Source: Chara braunii
Taxonomy: Eukaryota > Streptophyta > Charophyceae > Charales > Characeae
Length of the DNA: 34,670 nucleotides
Assembly (NCBI GenBank): GCA_003427395.1
Contig: BFEA01000082.1
Location: forward strand, 2,976,154 to 3,010,823
Direction: 5' to 3'
Positions within the stretch are counted from its first letter, which is position 1. Each line of letters starts with the position of its first letter. Below the pieces are notes generated by a model. The model saw only the letters and a program-made list of their open reading frames with translations, searched no databases and had not been told where the DNA came from. A program made the position numbers and the translations under genes. Shown here in pieces: positions 17,994-27,119 of the stretch.

Positions 17994-19235
17994 CCCAAGG
18001 TCGAATCCCCCTAGGTTGGTGTGGACTTAGTGCTATGTTTATTTTTGTTTGCTGGGCTGTCTGAATGACCTTTTCAGGATTGGGCCTACCCTAGGTTGGA
18101 TGGCTCAGTCGCCGTTTCTTTGAGGGTTTCTGAACAGGGAACCGGACACCCTAGGTCGGGAAGGTCGGCTTCCTGATGTTTCTTTTGTGGGTTCTTGAAA
18201 CAAAACTGGGGCATTCTAGGTTGCGTGACCCCAGTCCTGCGTGTTTCTTCTGAGGGGGACAAAGGCATAACGCTGAGCGTACCCTTAGGTTAGGGCGGCT
18301 CAACCATAAGCTATGAACCAAATGGGTAACCAGAGTATAAAATTTGGTATATATTATTGAACGTATACCTTCTGACAGACCGGGCACCCTAGGTTGGGAA
18401 AGCCAGTCAGTAAGTCGGGTAGAACAAAAAGAGAAGAGAAATGAATGAAGAGTATAATGAAGGTAACTCGGGCAGGCTGAGGTACCCTTAAGTTAGGGCG
18501 GCTCAGTCATATGCTCGTGATAACAAAGGGGCAGAGAGTTAGTATAAATCTTCTTTTATTTTCCCTTTTAAACAAAAGGCAGAGTTGGATGTCTCCCTAA
18601 GTTGGGTAGGTCTGACTATCTGCCTAAGAAGAAAGAAAACCATAAAGTTTGTGCAAGTATTCATGGTTGCTTAAATTATTCTTACGGAGGCTAAGCGTAC
18701 CCTTAGGTTAGGGCGGCTTAGCCATACGCCGTTGTACTTGTTCAGGCAGACCAGATGTACTCTTAGGTTAGGGTGGTCTGGTCGCATTGCCTTATGTAAC
18801 TTAAATCGTATAGGCTAACTAGGCGTACCCCTAGGTTGGGGCGGCCTAGTGATATGGCCTTGTCGTTGATGTTCTGTGGGTTGGACGTACCCTTAGGTTA
18901 AGGCGGTCTAACCATTTGTCGTTTGTGGTCGTCTAGGCAGGTTAAGCACACCCCTAGGTTGGGGCAGTTTAACCGTATGTCATATGTAACTTGTTTAAAG
19001 CTGGCTAGGCACACCCCTAGGTTGGGGCAGTCTACCCTTATGCTTCATGTCGTCAGTTAAGCAGAAGCCAGACACACCCTTAGGTTAGGGCAGTCTGGTC
19101 ATATGTTTTATGTATATAATTTATGTTATGTTGGGCACACCCTTAGGTTAGGGCCGCCCAATTATGCGTACTTTACTTGTTTACCTAGGCAGGTCAGGCA
19201 TACCCTTAGGTTAAAACCTTGTCTGACCATATGCC
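17994..19235 (+). repeat. Tandem array of 17 hairpin units around YTAGGTTR
   Basis: The core TAGGTT (or close variant) occurs at 18012, 18092, 18152, 18217, 18286, 18390, 18489, 18598, 18704, 18764, 18832, 18894, 18955, 19018, 19081, 19144 and 19207. The last units are spaced 60-68 bp apart, mostly 63, and four earlier gaps are about 100 bp. Each well-kept unit reads stem, ACCCYTAGGTTRGGGC, complementary stem. An inner CCCY/RGGG stem closes the core, and an outer stem of 6-8 bp follows. Outer stems differ between units: GGCTAAGC/GCTTAGCC (18689/18716), GACCAGA/TCTGGTC (18749/18777), ACTAGGC/GCCTAGT (18818/18844), GGTTGGAC/GTCTAACC and TTGGGC/GCCCAA (19131/19156). CATATGCC-like sequence often follows. 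Spacers include GTAACTTGTTT. I know of no named repeat with this layout. Confidence 0.85.
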
Positions 19236-19624
19236 ATAAGAAAAGGGAACATAAAAAGGAAAAAAAAACTGAGTGACTTAACGAACTACTTAGCTCAAAA
19301 ATGATGTGGGATTGCGGGAGACGTTTGGTTGTGCATGCTTTGGACTCTCACATTGGGGCATCTTTTGAATAGGTTAGTTGTTTTAGATGCTCGCCGAGAG
19401 CTGGAGCTATAGGTAGATGAGATGGATGATGGGAGGGAAGCTTGGGGCAGGATATGACTGACCCTGCTAGGAATTAGGATCAGTGTCAGCTCACAATCTC
19501 ATCTAAAGATCGTGCAGACTATCGCTGATTCTACTTACCAAGCAAGTGTCAGAAGTTAGTCCCAAGTATAGATTTTCTTGGTCTCTCTGTTTTTCAGCTT
19601 TGTATAAATCTTGGCAGCCTCTTG

Positions 19625-19830
19625 TTCCTACGGGAAGCGCTGCTAAAATTTTTACAAATTTGAAAGACTTAGTCAAATTTTTGGCCCATAGAAATTATGA
19701 AAAGACACGTTTCCTACGGGAAGCGCTGCCGAAATTTCTACATATCTGAAAGAGTTAGTCAAATTTTGGGTCCATAGAAATTCTGAAAAGACACTTTTCC
19801 TACGGGAAGCGCTGCCAAAATTTTGTGGAA
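19625..19830. repeat. 86-bp tandem repeat, about 2.4 copies
   Basis: Units starting TTCCTACGGGAAGCGCTGC begin at 19625, 19711 and 19797. The first two are full length and share TTAGTCAAATTTT and CCATAGAAATT. The third loses similarity after about 30 bp. It lies 400 bp after the hairpin array, and the stretch between them (19236-19624) shows nothing else. Confidence 0.9.
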
Positions 19831-20679
19831 TTTAGGGAGTTAGAGTATTTCTGGCTATGAGAAACTTGACAATCCACCCTGAGTAGGGGAGATGCTGTCG
19901 AAATTCTCCATGACTTAATATCAATAAGGGAGGCTGAAAGAGAGGTTGGCAGAGGAGTTAGGCTATGAGTTGGAGCACGTTCTCGAATTGACGTGAACAT
20001 AGTAGTGACACTCTTTGACCTGTACTGTGATGCAGGTTTTCACATTCGATTGAAGGCTCGAGTTGTTCGGCCTGATTCTACGAAAGGATCACTCTTCTGT
20101 TATCACTGATAACAGGTCGGTTGTCGATTCGTCGGTTTCCGACTCAACTTTCCAATTTCTCCTGCCTCTCAACCTAAGGCCTTGGCCCCTGCCAGGATTT
20201 ATGTGTTTCTTTAGGTTTTCACCTAGTTTCTTTATAAATGACAATTTCGTAAAGACTGAGTACTTTTGTTGAGGCTGGGTGGGGAAATGGTTGGGCTTGT
20301 GTGCGTAAGGCAGGGTGTGAGCTGCAGGAGGCTGAAAAGTTGACTCTTTTAGTGTGTGTGATGTTGTTTGAATGTCAGATGAATGCAGGTATGTATGGGA
20401 GGAACTCGATTAAATATATGGTGAATGATTATGTTTTGAGTTCAAATGAGCAAACCACACAGCTATCGTGAGAGTGAACTACCCCACAACCTTTTGTTCG
20501 AGTGAGATTGTCTTTTCCCATCCTGATAAAGTGATAGTCAGAGTGGGCGTACACACGGGTAATCAGGTTTTCACCTGTCAGCGTCAAGTACTCGCTTTTT
20601 CTTTTTCCTTGTTGAAGATTGTTTTGGTGGACCGATAAAGTTCCGGACAGAAGGATTAGCGTATCGTTGGTGGTGCGCC
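19831..20679. other. Unassigned stretch
   Basis: Mixed-composition sequence with T-rich patches and GTGTGTGATG-like words. I find no convincing gene, RNA or element border. Confidence 0.5.
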
Positions 20680-21625
20680 AGACAACTCACCACCGCTCCG
20701 AACCCCTTCCTGCTCTAGGGACCATCTTACCCGCACCCTTTAGGACACCTCAGGGTGCAGAAGGTGGTAAGGCCCTCAGGCCGGTTCTGCGCTCGCTAAA
20801 GGTTTACCCCACTTAGCGCGCGCTTCAGCCAACGCCTGAGCGTCGAGAGCGACCCCATGGCTCAAAAGAGGCCACTCGGGTATGGGCGTCACATAATGCG
20901 CCGACATCACGATTGCTTACGCAAATCCGCATCGTTGGTCGATATGCGTAGGTTCTGCGTCCGCACGGATTTATGTTAATCCATGCACGTGACACTCACG
21001 AATTTCTGCGCTCGAAAGTTATGGGACGAGCGAAGAGGGCAAAAGCGTGTCACGGCCAGTAGACCCAAGTTTCGGCAGCGCGAAACGACGCAGGAGCAAG
21101 GGAATAAGCCTAGTCGGCCTATGAGGACCCGTGTACGAGCCTCCAAAAGTCTCAAACATCGGGTTGCCCGTGGGTCTTAGTCCAGGCATCATCCACACGC
21201 ATCTTTCGCGTTGGCCTACCCCTCCCTTTTGGAACAACTATCAGACTATCTATAGTTGTTTCCACCTTTAAGTTATCATGGTTGGATGTTGTAGTCCGTG
21301 GTAGCCGTCAAAGTCAAACCCCTTGATTTGGACTACCACGACAGCCTTGAAGTTGTCTACTCAACCCCTCTGCACACGGTGCAGAAGAGGGTGTGGTCTT
21401 CAACTGCACATGGCGGTTGTCTGGCGTCGAGAGATTACCCCTTAAAGCGCATGTCAACCGACACTTGAGCGTCGAACGCGACCCTCAAGATTATCAAGGG
21501 CCGCTAGGCTACGAGTACCACATAGTACCCCATCAGCGCAAATGCTTGCGAATGTTTGCGTGGTTGGTTGATAATAGGAGGTCATGCTCGCACACGACTT
21601 TTATACGAAAGTCCAGCGCGCGGTG
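20680..21625 (+). repeat. Diverged tandem duplication, offset about 630 bp
   Basis: The segment containing CTGAGCGTCGAGAGCGACCC (20836) recurs as TTGAGCGTCGAACGCGACCC (21465). Flanking words also align: GTTTACCCC with GATTACCCC, CACATAATGCGCC with CACATAGTACCCC, and GCTTACGCAAAT with GCTTGCGAATGT. The two copies differ too much for recent origin. No frame is kept in both, so it is a repeat of unknown class, not a coding duplication. Confidence 0.6.
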
Positions 21626-21699
21626 CCTACCTGATTCTCGCGGCATGAAGTTATGAGTTGGATACTGAAGGGACTACGAGTGTTGTGATGTTGCGTTTG

Positions 21700-22229
21700 T
21701 TTTGTGTTTTTCCATATGTTATGTGTGGGTAGATGTGAGTGTTGTGGTGTAACGCGTGGTGTGTGTGATGCGTCCTAGTCGACCGGCGCCGAGTCGCGTT
21801 TGGGACCTCAGCCCCCCAGTACGTCGATTCACGTGCGGGTTCAATTTTCTGGCGTTCGACCGCGCATAACCCCCTATGCTACAGCGAACGAGAAACGCCC
21901 TCGGCCGGGCCACCTCTGCAATTGCATACGAAAAGCTTTCGCATGTGGTTCAGTAGCTCGGCGGGGATACGCCCACCCAAGGGATGGTGACAGCTCCCGC
22001 AGGTGGAGGTAAGCGGTGCCTCGCGTGACCCTGTCTTGTCGTAGGGGCTTGCGAGAGGTACGACTGGCGCACTCGGCCAGAGCGGCTAAAACGCTCTGCG
22101 ACAAAGTCCTGCAAAATTCTGCGTGACGCGGCCAGGAGGGTCCCCGTGCGGGACCGATGCGCTCAACAGCAGGCCTAACGTTTGACGTTTCGGCCTCCAA
22201 GTCGTTTTCTTGTGGCGACAAGTTTAGGA
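21700..22229. other. GC-rich unassigned stretch
   Basis: Rich in CpG-containing words (GACGCGGCC, GGCGCCGAGTCGCG), unlike its AT-rich flanks. Frames on both strands are open for up to about 115 codons but show no motif. I cannot assign it. Confidence 0.4.
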
Positions 22230-22381
22230 CTGCAAGGCTGGGGCCCTGTGTACTTGTGGTTTAAGCAGAGATGCAGAAAACCAGCTCAATGAGCCTCAAT
22301 CTCAATTCTCGGCACCTTTCCACAAACACGTCTAGATTCAGGCATTCAATCCAACCCTATTTGCTAGTGGGACATTGCACC
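22230..22381. mobile_element. Family-A foldback element with eroded left end
   Basis: GTTTAAGCAGAGATGCAGAAAA on the left and AACACGTCTAGATTCAGG and TTTGCTAGTGGGAC on the right match the family consensus. The left terminal GGTCCCACTAGC arm is lost. Confidence 0.65.
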
Positions 22382-22649
22382 AGTTTCTAGTGGCAAGGAG
22401 CTCCACCCACTTCAAAGTTAGGTGCCTAACTGCATAGGGCAAGATGTGACATTTCTCCAACGAGGGAACATGCGAGAGCTGGAGGCTTGAACATGGATGT
22501 GGCTGCTACTGGGTTCCCCGTAATACTATACTGACAATAAAAAAAAGTCTTTGAAAGACCGTCCTGTTCCGATTTGACAGGTAATTGAATTGGTTGAGCC
22601 TTAAAAAAAAATAAAAAAAATCACCTTTCTGAAAGAGGAAAGGATTCAG

Positions 22650-22725
22650 CAGCCTAGCTCAGATCGTTAGGCACGCAAGTGACATTCAGGAGGTTGTGGG
22701 TTCACGCCCCATGACCGCCTGCGGC
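22650..22725 (+). mobile_element. tRNA-derived SINE head
   Basis: CTAGCTCAGATCGTTAGG matches a tRNA D-arm and A box. GTGGGTTCACGCCCCAT forms a 5-bp T-arm around TTCACGC and carries the B box. The D-stem and anticodon arm do not pair properly, so this is not a working tRNA gene. The T-run at 22828 belongs to another element on the opposite strand. Confidence 0.6.
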
Positions 22726-22827
22726 GCACTAAGTGCCAACAGACTGCGATAGTCCTCTGGATACTCCGGATTGGTTTTAGCGGGGTCTACGACCAACACG
22801 GGTGTGAGTGCGGGTGCGAGTGGGCTG

Positions 22828-22970
22828 TTTTTTTTTTTTTTTAAGTGCCCCTTCGTAAACCCTCTATCCCACCGGTGCTGAGAGAACTGCCAGAATTGAG
22901 GGTTTATCTAACGGGCTGTTCCATCTATTGGTGGGGAGCGGCACCTTCTGGGAACCGGGCCCAGCGTCCC
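22828..22970 (-). mobile_element. Minus-strand LINE tail copy with poly-A
   Basis: Read on the minus strand it starts GGGACGCTGGGCCCGGTTCC, contains CCGCTCCCCACCAATAGATG and ends in 15 A residues (T-run 22828-22842). Its length, about 143 bp, matches the + strand tail copies. CTGGG pairs with CCCAG where + strand copies have CTGGA with TCCAG. Confidence 0.8.
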
Positions 22971-23167
22971 ACTGAACAACTTGAAGTACAAAATTTTGTT
23001 GTTTGTTTTCCTAGAGTTGTGGGCGTGCCTGTTCTCAACCCGGGCCTCCCTTCTCCCTGGAGCTGCAACTCTCTCCCATCCCATGCCGCTTGTAGTAGTA
23101 ACCCCAGCCCTGTTATGCAGCCCCCTTCTCTGTTGATTGTATGTGTTGTCCCTTTTAAAGCTCTTTT

Positions 23168-23194
23168 AAACCCTAAGCCCTAAACCCTAAACCC
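23168..23194. repeat. Interstitial plant-type telomere repeat
   Basis: Nearly four copies of CCCTAAA, one with G in place of A. TTTAAACCC words continue at 23223-23241. It is internal, so it is not a chromosome end. It may mark an old repair event or a telomere-seeking insertion. Confidence 0.8.
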
Positions 23195-23261
23195 TTGCAC
23201 TCTCCCCACTCAATTCCTTCCTGTTTAAACCCTGTTTAACCCACTAGTACGTTTCCCGCGT

Positions 23262-23416
23262 GGGAAAATAGGGAAAACTGGCAGTTTTCCCAAACTCCTG
23301 AATATTCAGAGGTCGGGCCTGACGACGACTGCCATTGATAAATCTTATCGGCGGGGGTCATTTCGTTTCGGCCTCTGAAAAAGGTCGGACGCCTACGCGA
23401 GGCCCGCTATTTTCCC
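23262..23416. repeat. Small element with inverted ends and an inner hairpin
   Basis: GGGAAAATAG at 23262-23271 is inverted as CTATTTTCCC at 23407-23416. GGGAAAACTG and CAGTTTTCCC (23271-23291) form a second 10-bp hairpin with a single-base loop. About 155 bp long, no coding sequence. The class is unknown. Confidence 0.5.
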
Positions 23417-23559
23417 AAGAGGCAAAGGTACTTTCAAATCCATAGAACCTCTCCGAATCCCCCGTGCACTCACCACACTCAATCCCCCACGCCTAGCGTC
23501 GTGCACTGAAATGTAATCCTACACAATGCAATGCGGCATGATAATGGGGGGAAGATCAT

Positions 23560-24057
23560 CCTGATGGATAAGGTTTATATCCAGTTGCCCGAAGAGCAGA
23601 GTCTGCGTCCCGTTTCCCCAGCTTTCCAAGGAGGAGCAGTGGCAGGTCCCACGGGTACCGAGAGCCCGTAAGCGCGTTCCAGGGCCTCGTCCCACCATCT
23701 CCAGATCTGGGCGGGGCGACGATCGGGCAGGCCAGGAGGCAGTGTTCCACTGTGGCTCTCATGGGTTGGGCAGACCTGCCGCATACTCTGCAACTGGGGG
23801 AGAGACGGCCTTTCTGCTCCAACTGTGTTCTAGATATGATCCAGTCTGGAGTAGGGAGGGCGGCAATGGTAGAGCATTTGCCATTGGAGGGCTCTATGTG
23901 ATGTAGGCATTATGTGTGCATAAGGTGCCCACATGGGTTCACCCCAGTCAATCGTGGGGGGAGCACTGAGTCCCTCTCCCATCTGTTTTGGATCGCTCGG
24001 GCCGCCGGATGCTTTGTGTGCAGTATACCGTACCCCTGTTTGACTGTGTCCTGCCAC
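23560..24057 (-). pseudogene. Remnant of LINE ORF2 C-terminus
   Basis: On the minus strand 24057-23833 reads AYAHIMPTSHRALQWQMLYH and ends with a TAG at 23832-23830. The next frame gives CRVCGRSAQPMRATVEHCLL followed by ACP, the Cys-Cys-His-Cys pattern of the zinc-binding region after LINE reverse transcriptases. A third frame continues AQIWRWWDEALERAYGLSV. One stop and two frameshifts show old decay. It is not closely similar to the LINE at 1437-9455. Confidence 0.65.
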
Positions 24058-24183
24058 AATTTTTCATTATGCGGTAATTAAAAATATGATAATATATTAA
24101 TATCTCTTGAAGTATGAGATTTTTTTTGAAATAATTTTCGTACGAATATATTTTATTTCTTGAACTCCTGTTTTTTCGCTTTT

Positions 24184-24355
24184 CAGGGGCGTGGTCCCAC
24201 TAGCAAAGAGGATCGGATCGAATGCCTGAATCAGGACGTAATTGTGGAGAGGTGCAGGAAATCGAGATTGAACTGCTTTTCTGCACCTCTGCATAAAACA
24301 CATCCAGATTCAGGAGCTCTATCCTATCCTTTTTGCTAGTGGGAGCTCCGCCCAG
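24184..24355. mobile_element. Family-A foldback element
   Basis: Left arm CAGGGGCGTGGTCCCACTAG and right arm TTTTGCTAGTGGGAGCTCCG with GCCCAGG. Inside, GAGAGGTGCAGGAAA and TTTTCTGCACCTCTGC can also pair. Almost the whole element can therefore fold back. The right half is nearly identical to 34082-34177. Confidence 0.8.
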
Positions 24356-24631
24356 GTCTCAGAATTTGGCCTGAAGAATTATTCATTTAATTTGTGTGGG
24401 AGAGTGCTGGCCATAGCCTCTGCTGCTACTCGATGAGGAGTGGGTCAAGATGACAAAGGGCGTTGCCGCACGACACACGAAACGAGAAACGAAACGAATG
24501 TGTCTTCCCACAGAAAATGCCCAGGTTCATCGGTTCGCTATAAATAGTAACGAGTGTATTTTGCTACCTTTGGTGGGCAAATGCACTCCTTTCTTTTTCG
24601 TTTCGTGTGCCGTGCGGCGAGACCCAAAGGG

Positions 24632-24669
24632 CTGTCTCTTATACACATCTAGATGTGTATAAGAGACAG
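24632..24669. other. Transposase mate-pair junction adapter (sequencing artefact)
   Basis: CTGTCTCTTATACACATCT (24632-24650) is followed directly by its reverse complement AGATGTGTATAAGAGACAG (24651-24669). These are the two mosaic ends of the transposase adapter used in mate-pair libraries, joined exactly as in the circularisation junction. It is not biological sequence. The bases on each side may come from places kilobases apart. Confidence 0.97.
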
Positions 24670-24775
24670 CCTCTATATAGTCTTAGAGGCTCGCCACACA
24701 GGCTGTCGAAAACCAGGTTTTCGACAATTTTGCATCGCCTCACAGACTTTCGAAAAATCGCGGCTCAAAAAAATT
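24670..24775. mobile_element. Fragment of a family-D (TCGAAA) foldback element cut at the adapter
   Basis: GAGGCTCGCCACACAGGCTG matches the outer arm at 30627-30653. TGTCGAAAACC and GGTTTTCGACA form an 11-bp hairpin. The left border coincides with the adapter, so its truncation may be an assembly effect. Confidence 0.6.
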
Positions 24776-24973
24776 TCAACAGGTGTCAGAATGGTTCTCT
24801 CGACAGCCACCCTTGCCCGTTCTTTTCCTCCCGCCTGCCTGCAGGAGACGGGATTTTTTTTTTTTTTTTTTTTTTAGGAGATGGAAATTCGAAAGTGCCC
24901 CACCCACCTGCCTTTTGAGAATTGCGTTCGAATTTGCGTTTGCATTGTCAGGGACTGTTCCGTGACAGCCGTG

Positions 24974-25150
24974 CCCTGGAGTGTGAGGTCCCATTAGCAA
25001 AGAGGATTGGATTGAGCTCCTGAATCTGGACATGGTGTAAGCAGAGATGCAGAAAAGCAGTCCAATCTCGAATTTCTGCACCTCTTCGGGAACAGGTCTA
25101 GATTCAGGCGCTCAATCCAATCCTCGTTGCTAGTGGGACCTCGCCCCTGA
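24974..25150. mobile_element. Family-A foldback element, best-preserved copy
   Basis: GAGGTCCCATTAGCAAAGAG, then GATTGGATTGAGCTCCTGAA, and TCTGGAC on the left are mirrored by GTCTAGATTCAGGCGCTCAA, then TCCAATCCTCGTTGCTAGTG and GGACCTCGCC on the right. The middle (GCAGAGATGCAGAAA and TTTCTGCACCTCT) pairs too. About 177 bp, with no protein coding. A single-stranded transcript would be a long hairpin that could feed small-RNA silencing. Confidence 0.85.
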
Positions 25151-25347
25151 GTCCATTTGGCCATGATGACCAAAAACCTCGGCCCTCGACAGCGTGTGTG
25201 GCGAAAGGGGGGGGTAGACTGTCGACCGCCGACTTTCAATTTTTTTTTCTGACAGCTGTCGAAACTCAAAGAGCGTCTTAGAAGTAGTGGTAGGAAGGTA
25301 ATGAAAGGCAAAAATAATTTGAGGGAAGAACATGAAGACGTGAAGAC

Positions 25348-25411
25348 TAGGGGCCTAGTTGCACTACTCTCCATAGGAAAAAAAAAAAAAAGGAAAAGAA
25401 AAGATCCGGCT

Positions 25412-25454
<43 letters not shown>

Positions 25455-25889
25455 TCCGGCTTTTGTCCTCTTCTGGATAGAAGTTTGTTGCGCTCCTTGG
25501 ACTGTGCATTCACACTATCCATAGGCCAAGTTTGGCGAGTAGGCGCCTGGTTGCACTTACTTGCCAAACTTGACGAATGCAAAATGTGTCAGATGGCTCG
25601 CCACACCGTCGACAAAAGTTGTGTGGAGAGTGAATTCGGTTTCCCCGCCTATGCACGGCGGTTTGTGGAGAGTGGTCCTCGGACCTCTCCACAAAACAGC
25701 TTTCTGGAGAGTGCAGGGCTTCACGAGTCCACATCAGGTAGACAACAAAAATTAACTTCTCTGTAGAAGAAATATAATGGCGAGTAAGTGCAACCAGGAC
25801 TCGAGTTCGACGCGTTTCTCAGTCTTTTCACTCTCCACGCATCCGCCACGAAATGTGGCGGATGGCGAGTAGTGCAACTAGGCCCTAGG
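25348..25889. mobile_element. Family-C foldback element (outer), about 540 bp
   Basis: The left end GGGCCTAGTTGCACTACTCT (25351) is inverted as GAGTAGTGCAACTAGGCCC at the right end (to about 25885). It encloses a second foldback element (25541-25801) and two long A-runs. The A-rich block with AAAGATCCGGCTTTTGT is present both inside the left end (25383-25478) and just outside the right end (25897-25995). Confidence 0.7.
25541..25801. mobile_element. Inner foldback element nested in 25348-25889
   Basis: GCCTGGTTGCACTTACTTGC on the left and GCGAGTAAGTGCAACCAGG on the right are inverted copies. At its left border a 15-bp hairpin (CAAGTTTGGCGAGTA, 25527-25541, with 25558-25572) adds a third level. 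It contains repeated GTGGAGAGTG words. Confidence 0.7.
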
Positions 25890-26264
25890 TAGGGAAAAAC
25901 AAAAAAAAAAGAGCAAAGGAAAAGATCAGGCTTTTGTTAAAAAAAAAAAAAAAAAAAAAGGAAAGGAAAAGATCCGGCTTTTGTCCTCTTCTGGAATATA
26001 ACTCGTTTTTGTGATTCTACTGAAGTTTCTCCTTCTTTTATGGGAAACTACGCGGGAGTCACAAAAAATGCATTAGGTTAATATTCAGATGGTCTAGAGA
26101 GGGCCCCATCATTCCTTATGAGACTCCCTCCCGCCACCCACTCTCATCATTTCTCCTTGGCGCAACCCTACTCCCAAAATCCTACCTCGGTCTATACCAC
26201 TCAGGATTGTCAGCCTCCGGTTATCTCAACACGGCTGACCCGACCGGACAGTGGTTGTAGGCAC

Positions 26265-26839
26265 CAGGGGCCAAGTCCCACTAGCATCGATTAAAACGGT
26301 GGAACAGGGTTGTGTGACGCGCTTTTGGCATTTGAAAAATGGTTTCTGTATTTTTTTCGGATTTAAAAATCTTGCTTTCTACGAGCTAAAGAAAGTGAAA
26401 TTCAGGTGAGGGTACTCGCACCAGCCAGTAGGCTGTGAGCCATCGCATTCGTCGCCCCTTTTTCTGGATGAGAGTTCGACTCAGCCAATGGGCTGGGTCC
26501 TCTGAAGGTAGTTGCTCTCAGGCCATTATGATAGTGTGTATTTCTGCACATTAAAAAAAACAAAAGAATGAGGGCGGGAAGCTTCAAAAACACCCCATGG
26601 GTAAAAAAACCATAGGATTGAAGCTTCCCGCCCAACGAAAGTGGCCAACAAAAACAACACCAAAATAATTTAAAATCATCCTATTAGCCGAACTAAACCA
26701 CCCTACACGAAACTGAGGCCAAACAACACTGGGCGTGGATCTGTAGCCGATCGGCGACTGAGACCTGTCACAGAACGTCCCACGTGGTCGAAAACCTGGC
26801 CGCGAAGCGTAACTCTTCGCTAGTCGGACTTGGCCCCAG
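26265..26839. mobile_element. Family-A element, long form (575 bp)
   Basis: CAGGGGCCAAGTCCCACTAG at 26265 is inverted as CGCTAGTCGGACTTGGCCCC ending near 26837. The interior is unlike other members and holds a 16-bp perfect hairpin (26572-26633). CAGGG-type ends recall hAT transposons, but I could not define an 8-bp target duplication. Confidence 0.65.
26572..26633. repeat. Perfect 16-bp inverted repeat with 30-bp loop
   Basis: GGGCGGGAAGCTTCAA at 26572-26587 and TTGAAGCTTCCCGCCC at 26618-26633. The loop has CCCATGGG. The size resembles a small-RNA precursor, but no expression evidence is available. Confidence 0.85.
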
Positions 26840-26879
26840 GGCTTTTTATTTTATTTTATTTTATTTTATTTTTATTTTT
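26840..26879. repeat. (TTTTA)n microsatellite
   Basis: Repeated TTTTA units between two foldback elements. Confidence 0.85.
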
Positions 26880-26884
26880 GAGAA

Positions 26885-27072
26885 AACTACGGCGCAGTCA
26901 GGGTTACAGTTTACAATTGCATTTCGAACTGCGTTTTAGCAGTTTAGACAGGACCCAAGTTTCAATTGCAGTTGAAACTCGGGCTGGCCTTTTCTACCAG
27001 TTCAGTCAGGCACATGGCCGTTTTTTTTGTTTTTTTTTTTGTTTTTTTTCCCCGGTCATGCGCCGCGGCTGG

Positions 27073-27119
<47 letters not shown>

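Noticed and set aside
18700-19215. TTAGGG words taken as animal-type telomere repeats
   Set aside because: They occur once per unit inside the hairpin core, not in tandem; the window's telomere-type repeat is CCCTAAA at 23168.
17994-19235. CRISPR array reading of the hairpin units
   Set aside because: The repeats are imperfect, the spacing runs from 60 to 109 bp, the stems vary with pairing, there is no cas gene, and the DNA looks eukaryotic.
22650-22725. Functional tRNA gene
   Set aside because: Only the T-arm pairs properly; D-stem and anticodon stem fail, so it is a tRNA-derived SINE head.
24607-24918. Frames reading across 24632-24669
   Set aside because: They translate the sequencing adapter.
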